From Alphaproteobacteria bacterium bin52 (GTDB lineage: Bacteria; Pseudomonadota; Alphaproteobacteria; Thalassobaculales; Thalassobaculaceae): DNA of 64,000 bases. A program made the position numbers and the translations under genes. Location: contig MPMT01000020.1 of assembly GCA_002238645.1 (NCBI GenBank), positions 1 through 64,000 of the forward strand, written 5' to 3'. Positions 45,297 to 53,509 of the stretch are shown here, in pieces. Below the pieces are notes generated by a model. The model did no database searches and was not told the origin of the DNA. It saw only the letters and a list, made by a program, of their open reading frames with translations. Each line of letters begins with the position of its first letter. Position 1 is the stretch's first letter.

Positions 45297-47676
45297 TCCC
45301 GCACGGTTCATCTCCACCCGGCGCCGGGTGCGCGAGGACCGGCGCTTCGTGACCGGGACCGGACGGTTCGTCGCCGACATCCGACTTCCGGACGCGCTGC
45401 ACGCCGCCGTGGTGACCAGCCCGCATCCGGCCGCCCGCATTGTCTCGATCGATACCCGGGCGGCCCTGGCCAGCGAAGGTGTCGAGGAGGTCCTGGTCGG
45501 CACCGGGTTGCCCGACCTGGTCGATCCGATCCCCAATGCGCTCGATACGCCCGGGATCCGCTGCTACCCGCTGGCTGGGGATACGGTGCGCTATGTTGGC
45601 GAATGGGTGGCGGTGGTGGTGGCACGGACCAGGGCGCTGGCCGAGGACGCGGCGGAACTCGTCGACATCCGGTACCGGGCACTGCCCTTCGTGGTCGACG
45701 CCGAAGCCGCGCTCGATCCCTCCTCTCCCCCGGTGCACCCGGCGCACGGCAGCAACCTGCTCTACCGGCGCCTGTTCTCCTGGGGCCCGGTCGAGGCCGA
45801 CTTCGGCGCTGCCCCGCATCACCTCGGCTTCGAACTCGCCTGGGGTCGCAGCGCCACGGTTCCGATCGAGACCTTCGGTGTCGTGGCCCGCTGGGATGCC
45901 GGGCGCGACCTGCTGGACATCTGGGCATCGATCCAGATGCCGTCCTTTGCCGAGCAGGTCGCATCATGCCTCCGGCTCGACCTCAACCAGGTGAGGGTGC
46001 ACTACGATGTCGACGTCGGTGGGTCCTACGGTGTCAAGCGGGGTCTGAAGCACACCGTCGTCGCCGGCCTGCTGGCACGGCGGACCGGACGGCCGGTGCG
46101 CCTCATCGAGGACCGGCTCGAGAACATGGCGGGTGGTGACATGCACGGCCCGGAACGCCGGTTCCGGGTCGCGGTCGCCTTTGACGACGACGGGATGATC
46201 CGGTCACTGAAGCTGCGGGCCCTCGAGGACGTCGGGGCGCAGTCCGGCCGGGCCCCGCTGCAGCTCGGCAAGCCGGTGAGCGCCATCGTCGGCGCCTACC
46301 GGATCGGCAGCGTCGCCTATGAGGCGATCTGCGTCTCCACCAACAAGACCGGACAGACGGCGGTGCGCGGTTTCGGGATGGCGCCGACCAACCTTGCTCT
46401 CGAGACCGCCCTCGACCGGGTCGCCCGACACCTGGGCAAGTCCCGCTTCGCGGTTCGCCGAACCAACATGATCCGCGCGTACCAGTTTCCGTACCGGATC
46501 CCCAGCGGTTCCGCCTACGACAGCGGCGATTACCATGCGGTGCTGGCGAAGGCCTGCGGACTGGCCGGGCTGGACCGCCTGCTTGCGCGCCGCACCGCTG
46601 CCCGGGCCGAGGGCAGGGTCGTCGGGATCGGGATTGCGACCTGCCTCGAGCCGAGCGGCGGCAACTCGAGCTTCGAAGCGCTGCTCAACCCGAAGAACAC
46701 AACCACCACATGGCCTGAATCCTGCGTCATCAAGGTCGACCGCACCGGTCTCGTCACCGCGAGCATCGCCACCTCGACCTCCGGCCAGGGCCACGAGACG
46801 CTGACGGCCACGGTGATCGGCGAGGAACTGGGTATCGACCCCGACCGGATCCGGGTGCTGCACGCCGATACCCTGTCGGCCATGCCGGGCAACACTCCTG
46901 TCGCGAGCCGCATGGCGATCATGCTGGGTGGCGCCGCGACCGGGGCGGCGGGACGGATCCGCGACCGGGCGCTTGCGATCGGGGCGCACTTGCTCGGCCA
47001 CGCTCCGGGCGAGGTGAGATGGAGTGACGGAGCCGCCGTTGCGCCGGACGGCCGCCGCCTGTCGCTTGGCGAGATCGCCCTGGTCGCGCACCGCGAGTAT
47101 CACCGCCTGCCCCCAGGCGTCACCGAGCCCGGGCTGCAGGCCACCCACGTCTACCAGGTCCCGACCGGCGGCACGTTGCCCGATGCCGATGGCCGCGGGC
47201 AGATGTACCCCTGCTACTCCTTTGCCGCCCACCTGGTCTATGCCGAGATCGACCGGCTGACCGGCACGGTGTCGCTGGCCGACTACGTCATCGCCCATGA
47301 CTGCGGAACGGTCATCAACCCCGAAATCGTACGCGGCATGGTGATCGGGGGGGCGGCCCACGGCATCGGCGCCGCGCTCTACGAGGAGTTCGCCTACGAC
47401 GGCCAGGGGCAGTTCCTGTCGGGCACCCTTGCCGACTACGTCATGCCGACCGCGCACGAGGTTCCCGACATCAGGGTGGTGGAACACTGCACGCCGTCGC
47501 CGCTGACCTCGCACGGACAGAAGGGGGTGGGCGAAGGCGGCTATCTGGGTGCTCCGGCCGCGGTCGCGAGTGCGGTCAACGACGCGCTGGCACCCTTCGG
47601 CATCGCCTGTCTCGAGTTGCCCATGCGCGCCGGCACGCTGTCCGACCTGCTGGCCACGGCCACGGAGCAGCCATGA
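45289..47676 (+). CDS. Molybdenum hydroxylase large subunit (CoxL/xanthine dehydrogenase type)
   Basis: The 795-residue catalytic subunit binds molybdopterin cytosine dinucleotide. Landmarks are the N-terminal GTGRFVADI, AVRGFGMAPTNLALE, STSGQGHETLTATVIGEELG and the catalytic Glu in GVGEGGYLGAPA near the C-terminus. The AYxCSFR loop that marks true CO dehydrogenase was not found, so the substrate is probably an aldehyde, purine or aromatic heterocycle instead. The next gene, an ACMSD-like amidohydrolase, overlaps it by four bases and points to ring-compound breakdown. Confidence 0.92.
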   Translation: MADPARFISTRRRVREDRRFVTGTGRFVADIRLPDALHAAVVTSPHPAARIVSIDTRAALASEGVEEVLVGTGLPDLVDPIPNALDTPGIRCYPLAGDTVRYVGEWVAVVVARTRALAEDAAELVDIRYRALPFVVDAEAALDPSSPPVHPAHGSNLLYRRLFSWGPVEADFGAAPHHLGFELAWGRSATVPIETFGVVARWDAGRDLLDIWASIQMPSFAEQVASCLRLDLNQVRVHYDVDVGGSYGVKRGLKHTVVAGLLARRTGRPVRLIEDRLENMAGGDMHGPERRFRVAVAFDDDGMIRSLKLRALEDVGAQSGRAPLQLGKPVSAIVGAYRIGSVAYEAICVSTNKTGQTAVRGFGMAPTNLALETALDRVARHLGKSRFAVRRTNMIRAYQFPYRIPSGSAYDSGDYHAVLAKACGLAGLDRLLARRTAARAEGRVVGIGIATCLEPSGGNSSFEALLNPKNTTTTWPESCVIKVDRTGLVTASIATSTSGQGHETLTATVIGEELGIDPDRIRVLHADTLSAMPGNTPVASRMAIMLGGAATGAAGRIRDRALAIGAHLLGHAPGEVRWSDGAAVAPDGRRLSLGEIALVAHREYHRLPPGVTEPGLQATHVYQVPTGGTLPDADGRGQMYPCYSFAAHLVYAEIDRLTGTVSLADYVIAHDCGTVINPEIVRGMVIGGAAHGIGAALYEEFAYDGQGQFLSGTLADYVMPTAHEVPDIRVVEHCTPSPLTSHGQKGVGEGGYLGAPAAVASAVNDALAPFGIACLELPMRAGTLSDLLATATEQP

Positions 47677-48650
47677 TCATCGATATTCACGCCCACCTGC
47701 TGCCCCAGGGCACACTCGACGCCCTGGCGGCCCGGCCGGGGCAGTTTCCGTCGGTCTCGCTGTTGCGCGATGCCAACGAGCTTCGGCTCGCGTTTGCCGG
47801 CGGATCACCGACCCGGCCGATCATGCCGGCGTTGCGCCACTTCGGACCACGGCAGCGGTTCCTCGCCGGCGCCGGCATCGACCTGCAGCTCGCCGGCGGC
47901 TGGCTCGACGCTTTCGGCTACGAACTGCCCGCCGAGGAAGGTGCGGACTGGTCGCGGTTCCTGAACGAGGGCATGCTCGCCGAATGCCGCGACCGCGATG
48001 GGGTGCTCCCGCTGGCGACGGTTCCACTGCAGTCGGGAGCCCTTGCCGCCCGAGTGCTGCGCGAGGCGGTCAGGGACGGCATGCCGGGCGCGATGATCGG
48101 GACCCAGAACCGGGGCAGTTCCGGTTCGCTTGACGATCCCGACCTCGATCCGTTCTGGGAGACGGCGGCGGAACTCGGGGTCCCGGTGATCGTTCACCCG
48201 ATGTTCGGGTCGGCCGATGCCCGACTGCATGACATGCAGATGATGAACGCGGTCGGGCGGGTCTCGGATGTTTCGACAGCCGTCAGCAGGCTGCTGTTCA
48301 AGGGTCATCTTTCGCGGTTTGCCGGTCTGGTGCTCGTGGCCTCCACCGGCGGCGGGGCGCTGCCCTACATGCTCGGCCGGCTCGAGCGCAACCACCGCGC
48401 CTTCCCGGGCCTCGTGGTCGATCCGGTCGAGCAGTTCGCCCTGCTGTACTTCGACAGCGTGGTGTTCCAGCCGCGGATCCTGCGTTTCCTGGTCGAGATG
48501 GCGGGTGTCGAGCGCATCATGCTCGGGTCCGACTACCCGTTTCCGATCGGCGATCCGGACCCGCGTGCGGTGATCGAGCAGGCCGGACTCGAAGCCTCGG
48601 CAACCGAGGCCATGTTGACCGGCACGACTCGCCGGCTGTTCGGTGTCTGA
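47673..48650 (+). CDS. Amidohydrolase-2 family (ACMSD-like decarboxylase)
   Basis: The 325-residue protein opens with IDIHAHLLP (metal-binding His-x-His) and has VIVHPMFG in the centre and MLGSDYPFPIGDP near the end, the late Asp ligand. The pattern fits the 2-amino-3-carboxymuconate-6-semialdehyde decarboxylase branch, which performs non-oxidative decarboxylations in aromatic catabolism. Its start overlaps the hydroxylase gene (ATGATC over the TGA), so it probably acts on the product of that enzyme. Confidence 0.86.
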   Translation: MIIDIHAHLLPQGTLDALAARPGQFPSVSLLRDANELRLAFAGGSPTRPIMPALRHFGPRQRFLAGAGIDLQLAGGWLDAFGYELPAEEGADWSRFLNEGMLAECRDRDGVLPLATVPLQSGALAARVLREAVRDGMPGAMIGTQNRGSSGSLDDPDLDPFWETAAELGVPVIVHPMFGSADARLHDMQMMNAVGRVSDVSTAVSRLLFKGHLSRFAGLVLVASTGGGALPYMLGRLERNHRAFPGLVVDPVEQFALLYFDSVVFQPRILRFLVEMAGVERIMLGSDYPFPIGDPDPRAVIEQAGLEASATEAMLTGTTRRLFGV

Positions 48651-48658
48651 GGAGGGCG

Positions 48659-49255
48659 ATGTCGAAACAGAACTTCCTGCTCGTCCTCGGCGCGCTCGCG
48701 CTGATGTTCGCCGGCGCACTGGGCGGCGGCTTCTGGGTGGCGGAGAACTGGCGGGGCGGCGGGTCGCGGGGAAGCGACCTGGTCGGGGGTCCCTTCAGCC
48801 TCGTCGATCACGTCGGCCGGGCGGTCACCGAGGCCGACTACACGGACCGTCACACCCTGGTCTACTTCGGCTATACCTACTGCCCCGACGCCTGCCCTCT
48901 CGGCTTGCTGACCATCACGGAGGCCCTTGAGCAGCTGGGAGAGAAGGCCGGACGGGTGAAGCCGCTGTTCATCACCGTCGACCCGGAACGCGATACCGTC
49001 GAGGTGATGGCGGCCCACCACGAGCACTTTCACTCTGCCTTCAGCTTCCTGACCGGGACGGCGCGACAGATCGCCGATGTCGCCCGGGCCTACCGGGTGT
49101 ACTACCAGAAGTCCGAGACCGAGGACGCGGCCGACTACCTGGTGGATCACTCCACCGTCACCTACCTGATGGCGCCCGGCGGCGGATTCCTGCGACACTT
49201 CGGCCACGCGGTCACGGCGGACGAACTCGCTGCCGCGCTGAAGGAGGTTCTGTAG
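48659..49255 (+). CDS. SCO1/SenC-family copper chaperone-like thioredoxin-fold protein
   Basis: The 198-residue protein is anchored by an N-terminal helix (FLLVLGALALMFAGALGGGF) and carries the copper ligands C75 and C79 (YCPDACP) and H164 (VDHSTVTYL). SCO proteins load or reduce the Cu-A site of cytochrome oxidase, or act as thiol-disulfide proteins. GAGGAGGGCG directly precedes the ATG. No oxidase genes are nearby; it sits after the molybdenum hydroxylase group. Confidence 0.92.
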   Translation: MSKQNFLLVLGALALMFAGALGGGFWVAENWRGGGSRGSDLVGGPFSLVDHVGRAVTEADYTDRHTLVYFGYTYCPDACPLGLLTITEALEQLGEKAGRVKPLFITVDPERDTVEVMAAHHEHFHSAFSFLTGTARQIADVARAYRVYYQKSETEDAADYLVDHSTVTYLMAPGGGFLRHFGHAVTADELAAALKEVL

Positions 49256-49524
49256 TGGAGCGACCGGACAGCCGCACCGGCCGGATCATGCGCCTGCCGC
49301 TGTTCGACGGGCAGGTGCCGTCCGGCGGTCCGGTTCACCTGGTTTCCGACCAGGGCGACGAGCTGCTGCTGGTTGCCGTGGGTACGGACACGCCGGGCCG
49401 GGTCGAGGACCTGGCCGCGGCTTCGGCCGACCGGTTCGAGGCCTGGCTCGGCCGTGACGTCACGGTCCGCGGCACCGTGCTCGGAACGGTGATCTGGTAC
49501 GCGGCCGTCACGCCGGCGGAGTAG
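49255..49524 (+). CDS. Small unknown protein coupled to SCO
   Basis: The 89-residue protein starts with a GTG that overlaps the SCO stop (TAGTGG). It has no signal peptide or membrane helix. The sequence alternates short strands (VHLVSDQGDELLLVAVGT, DVTVRGTVLGTVIWYAAV), like a small beta barrel. I do not recognise the family. Its last 17 bases overlap the convergent acyl-CoA dehydrogenase gene. Confidence 0.6.
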   Translation: MERPDSRTGRIMRLPLFDGQVPSGGPVHLVSDQGDELLLVAVGTDTPGRVEDLAAASADRFEAWLGRDVTVRGTVLGTVIWYAAVTPAE

Positions 49525-50677
49525 TGCGGTCGAGCGCGACCCGGCCCGCACGTTCGCGCGCGATGATCAGCTTCTGGACCTGCGCGGTCCCGTCGCCGAT
49601 CTGCAGTCCGAGAATGTCCCGCATGCGCTGCTGGTGCGCGAGGTCGCGGCTGTAGCCGGAGTGACCGTGCAGCAGCAGACACTGGTGCACCACGTCGAAC
49701 GCAACCTTCGGTGCCCACCACTTCACCATTGCCGCCTCGGCGGTATGCGGCTGGCCCCGGTCACGCAGCCACAGCGTCTTGTAGCAGAGCAGACGTGCCG
49801 CCTCGAGCATGGTCTCCGCCTCGGCGAGCGGGAAGGTTACGCCCTGGAAGGCTGCGAGCGGCTTGCCGAAGGCCTCGCGGTCGCCCACATGCTCCCAGGT
49901 CTCCGACAGCGATGCCTGCGCCGTGGCCAGGCACTGCAGTCCGATCAGGGCGCGCGAGTAGTCGAACCCGCCCATGACCTGCCGGAACCCGGCTCCTTCC
50001 GGGCCGACCCGGCGCGCGTCCTCCACGCGCACGTCGTCGAAGAACAGCGAGCCGCGGCCGACCACCCTCGAACCCACGTCGTCGAACCCGGTCCGCTCCA
50101 GACCCGGCGTATCACCAGGAACCAGCAGCGCCGTGATCCCGTGGGCGCGTTCCGCGGTACTGCCGGTCCGCGCGAACACCAGGATCTCGTCGGCCTGGGC
50201 GGCAAGCGAGATCGATGTCTTCTCGCCGTTCAGCACGTAGCCGTCGTTGGTGCGGCGCGCGGACAGCCGCAGACTCGCTGCATCCGAACCACCGGCCGGC
50301 TCGGTCAGCGCGAGTCCCAGCAGGATTTCGCCGGCGCAGGCGCGGCCGATCGTGTCCCGCGCCAGATCATCGGGTGCGTGGTCCGCCAGGATCGCACCGA
50401 CCAGCCCGGTCAGCATCGGGACGTAGGCGACATTCATGTCGGCGTGGCTGATCGCCTCCATGATGAGGCCGGCGGTCACCGCGTCGGCGCCCGCACCGCC
50501 GGTTCCGACCGGCAGTTCGGCTCCGATCAGTCCGAGTTGGCCCATTTCGCGGACCAGCCCGCGGTCAAGTTCCGCCTGGTCATCGCGCGCGAGGTACCCG
50601 GGCGCGAGCCGGTCTCCGGCAAACCGCTCCGCCATGTCGCGGATCGCGCGTTGCTCGTCGCTCAGTGCAAAGTCCAT
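49508..50677 (-). CDS. Acyl-CoA dehydrogenase, Asp at the usual catalytic-Glu position
   Basis: The 389-residue flavoprotein has GLALTEPAGGSDAASL for FAD, YVLNGEKTSISLA, and the C-terminal QCLLLHGHSGYSRD. The late motif reads LQIGDGTAQVQKL, with Asp where most family members have the Glu base in YEGT-like sequence. A few alicyclic acyl-CoA dehydrogenases are known to use Asp, so an unusual substrate is possible. The start is 13 bp from the mutS stop on the same strand. Confidence 0.9.
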   Translation of the reverse strand: MDFALSDEQRAIRDMAERFAGDRLAPGYLARDDQAELDRGLVREMGQLGLIGAELPVGTGGAGADAVTAGLIMEAISHADMNVAYVPMLTGLVGAILADHAPDDLARDTIGRACAGEILLGLALTEPAGGSDAASLRLSARRTNDGYVLNGEKTSISLAAQADEILVFARTGSTAERAHGITALLVPGDTPGLERTGFDDVGSRVVGRGSLFFDDVRVEDARRVGPEGAGFRQVMGGFDYSRALIGLQCLATAQASLSETWEHVGDREAFGKPLAAFQGVTFPLAEAETMLEAARLLCYKTLWLRDRGQPHTAEAAMVKWWAPKVAFDVVHQCLLLHGHSGYSRDLAHQQRMRDILGLQIGDGTAQVQKLIIARERAGRVALDRTTPPA

Positions 50678-50690
50678 CCTGTCGTGTCCC

Positions 50691-53345
50691 CTACCGGTCG
50701 CCGTCCCTGCCGCTTGCCAGTTCCTTCAGCTCGTAGAGCATTTCCAGTGCCGCGAACGGGGTCAACCGGTCGGGTTCGATCTCGCCCAGACGCCGGGTCA
50801 GCAGGTCAGGCTCCCGGTGCTCCGGCGGCGGTGGCAGCGGGACCGAGCGGAACAGCGGCAGTTCTTCGATCAGACGGCGCGCGGTCCCGGACCGCTCGCT
50901 GTTTTCCAGTCGGTCGAGCACGTCGCGGGCCCGTTCGATCACCGCGCCCGGCAGGCCGGCGCGCCGGGCGACATGGATGCCGTAGGAGCGGTCCGCCGTG
51001 CCGCGGACAACCTCGTGCAGGAAGACGATATCGTCGTTCCATTCCCTGATGCGCATGGTGCAGCAGGCAAGCGCCGGCAGGGTGTCGGCAAGCACGGTGA
51101 GCTCGTGGTAGTGGGTGGCGAACAGGGTGCGGCTCGCGTTGACCTCGTGCAGGTGCTCGAGCACCGCCCAGGCGATCGAGAGCCCGTCCCAGGTCGCGGT
51201 GCCGCGACCGATCTCGTCAAGGATGACCAGCGAGCGTTCCGTCGCCTGGTTGAGGATGGCGGCGGTCTCGACCATCTCCACCATGAAGGTCGAGCGTCCG
51301 CGCGCCAGGTCGTCCGCCGCCCCGACCCGGCTGAACAGCCGGTCGATGACGCCGATGTGGGCGTCCTGCGCCGGCACGTAGCTGCCGGTCTGCGCAAGCA
51401 CGGCAATCAGCGCGTTCTGGCGCAGGAAGGTCGACTTGCCGGCCATGTTGGGGCCCGTGACCAGCCACAGGCGCTGGTCCCGGGCGAGATCGCAGCCGTT
51501 GGCGACAAACGGCTCGCCCTCGGCGGCCAGGGCCTCGACCACCGGGTGGCGGCCTTCGCTCACGGTGAAGTCAAGGCTGTGATCGATCCGTGGGCGCACC
51601 CAGGAACGATCGACGCCGAGGTCTGCCAGCGAGGACGCAACGTCGAGCCGTGCCAGCGCCGCCGCCGCGCGGTCAACCTCCCCGGCGCGGGCGCAGACCT
51701 GTTCGACCAGGAACCGGAACAGCTCGAGTTCCAGTGCGAGCGCGCGGTCCGCCGCCTGGCCCAGGTCACGCTCGAGTTCACCGAGCTCGGCGGTGGTAAA
51801 CCGCATGGTGCTGGCCATGGTCTGGCGATGAATGAAGGCCTGGTGCGCCTGCACCTTCCCGGCCTGGACCGCGGTCACCTCGACAAAGTAGCCCAGCACG
51901 TTGTTGTGCCGGACCTTGAGCGATGCGATGCCGGTTTCCTCGGCGTAGCGCTGCTGCAGGGCGGCGATCATGCGCCGGCTGTCGTCGCGCAGCGAGCGCA
52001 GGCGATCAAGGTCCCCGTCATGTCCCGCCGCGATGAACCCGCCGTCGCGGGCCGCAAGGCCCGGGCGCTCCACCAGTGCCGCCTCGAGCAGGGCGACGAG
52101 GTCACCGTGGCCGTCGAGTGCCGCTGCGATCGCGCCGATCCCGCCCGACGCGTCCGCAAGCAGGGCTGCGAGGCCGCCGGCACAGTCGAGTCCGTCGCGG
52201 ACCGCCGCGAGGTCGCGGGGCCCGCCGCGCTCGAGCGAGAGCCGCGAGACAGCACGCTCGAGATCGGTCATGGTCGCAAGCCGGTTGCGCACCTCAGCGC
52301 GCAGTTCCGGGCGGGTGGCAAAATGCGAGACCTCGTCGAGGCGGGCGTCGATCGCCGCCGGGTCGGTGAGCGGCGCGGCGAGGCGGTCGGCAAGCAGCCG
52401 TGCGCCGGCGCTGGTCGCGGTGCGGTCGATGACCCCGAGCAGGCTGCCGCGCCGGTCACCGGCCAGGGTTCGCAGCAGCTCGAGGTTGGTGCGTGTCGCC
52501 GCGTCGATGACCACGGTGTCGGCACCGTTGCAGCGGGCGGGCGGTCGAAGCCGTGGCAGCCTGCCCTGCTGGGTGAGGTCAAGGTAGTCGACGAGTGCTC
52601 CGGCCGCGGCCAGTTCCACTCGGGAAAAACTGCCGAACCCGTCCAGGGCGTCGACGCCGAACAGCGCCTTCAGTCGCCTTTCCCCGTTGATGCTGTCGAA
52701 CCGCGCCGATGGCTGGGGAACCAGGATGTCCCGCCAGTCATCGAGCGCGACGCCATCCAGGCGGTCCGGCACCAGCAGTTCACTCGGTGCGATCCGCGCC
52801 AGAAGCAGGGCCAGGCCGTCACGGTCGGCCGCCTGAACGAGGAAGGTCCCGGTCGAGATATCGACCCAGGCGACGCCGCAGGTCCCGCGCAGCTCGGCAA
52901 GTCCGGCGAGGTAGTTGTTGCGGCCCGGCTCGAGCAGGGTGTCTTCGGTGAGCGTGCCCGGGGTGATCACCCGGGAGACCGCGCGGCGGACAAGCTGTTT
53001 CGACCCGCGCCTGCGTGCCTCCTCCGGTGCCTCCACCTGGTCGCAGATGGCAACCCGAAACCCCTTCCGGATCAGCCGCGACAGGTAGGCATCGGCGGAA
53101 TGGACCGGGACCCCGCACATCGGGATGTCCTCGCCGTGGTGGCGGCCCCGCCGCGTGAGCGTGATGTCGAGCGCCCCGGCCGCCTCGACCGCGTCGGCAA
53201 AGAACAACTCGTAGAAATCGCCCATGCGGTAGAACAGGAGCGAATCCGGGTACTCTTTCTTGATTTCGAAGTACTGCGCCAGCATTGGCGTCAGGGTGCC
53301 GCTGGCACTGCGATCCTGTCGGGACGATGCGGTAATCCGGTTCAC
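50691..53345 (-). CDS. mutS: DNA mismatch repair protein MutS
   Basis: The 884-residue protein has the mismatch-reading F44-Y-E46 (MGDFYELFF), the connector and lever domains, and the ATPase with Walker [13 protein letters not shown] near residue 631 and Walker [17 protein letters not shown]. It detects mismatched bases and recruits MutL. Length is normal for the family. The start is a GTG at 53345 and the N-terminus [15 protein letters not shown] is the expected one. Divergent from maeB with 164 bp between them, a gene pair often seen in alphaproteobacteria. Confidence 0.97.
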   Translation of the reverse strand: MNRITASSRQDRSASGTLTPMLAQYFEIKKEYPDSLLFYRMGDFYELFFADAVEAAGALDITLTRRGRHHGEDIPMCGVPVHSADAYLSRLIRKGFRVAICDQVEAPEEARRRGSKQLVRRAVSRVITPGTLTEDTLLEPGRNNYLAGLAELRGTCGVAWVDISTGTFLVQAADRDGLALLLARIAPSELLVPDRLDGVALDDWRDILVPQPSARFDSINGERRLKALFGVDALDGFGSFSRVELAAAGALVDYLDLTQQGRLPRLRPPARCNGADTVVIDAATRTNLELLRTLAGDRRGSLLGVIDRTATSAGARLLADRLAAPLTDPAAIDARLDEVSHFATRPELRAEVRNRLATMTDLERAVSRLSLERGGPRDLAAVRDGLDCAGGLAALLADASGGIGAIAAALDGHGDLVALLEAALVERPGLAARDGGFIAAGHDGDLDRLRSLRDDSRRMIAALQQRYAEETGIASLKVRHNNVLGYFVEVTAVQAGKVQAHQAFIHRQTMASTMRFTTAELGELERDLGQAADRALALELELFRFLVEQVCARAGEVDRAAAALARLDVASSLADLGVDRSWVRPRIDHSLDFTVSEGRHPVVEALAAEGEPFVANGCDLARDQRLWLVTGPNMAGKSTFLRQNALIAVLAQTGSYVPAQDAHIGVIDRLFSRVGAADDLARGRSTFMVEMVETAAILNQATERSLVILDEIGRGTATWDGLSIAWAVLEHLHEVNASRTLFATHYHELTVLADTLPALACCTMRIREWNDDIVFLHEVVRGTADRSYGIHVARRAGLPGAVIERARDVLDRLENSERSGTARRLIEELPLFRSVPLPPPPEHREPDLLTRRLGEIEPDRLTPFAALEMLYELKELASGRDGDR

Positions 53346-53509
53346 TCCGTTCAGGTCCGGCGGGTCGGAACTGTATCACGGCCACCGGCGCGATGGCATC
53401 AGACAGATCGGTGCGCATGCTGCCCGTTGCCCGCATTGGTGCTACGCTTCCGGTCGGCATGGACCGGTGTTCGCGAGAGTCCTGCGATCTTGGAGAGGGA
53501 CGGGAGTCG

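Noticed and set aside
45289-47676. True aerobic CO dehydrogenase
   Set aside because: The subunit layout fits, but the AYxCSFR active-site loop was not found in the large subunit.
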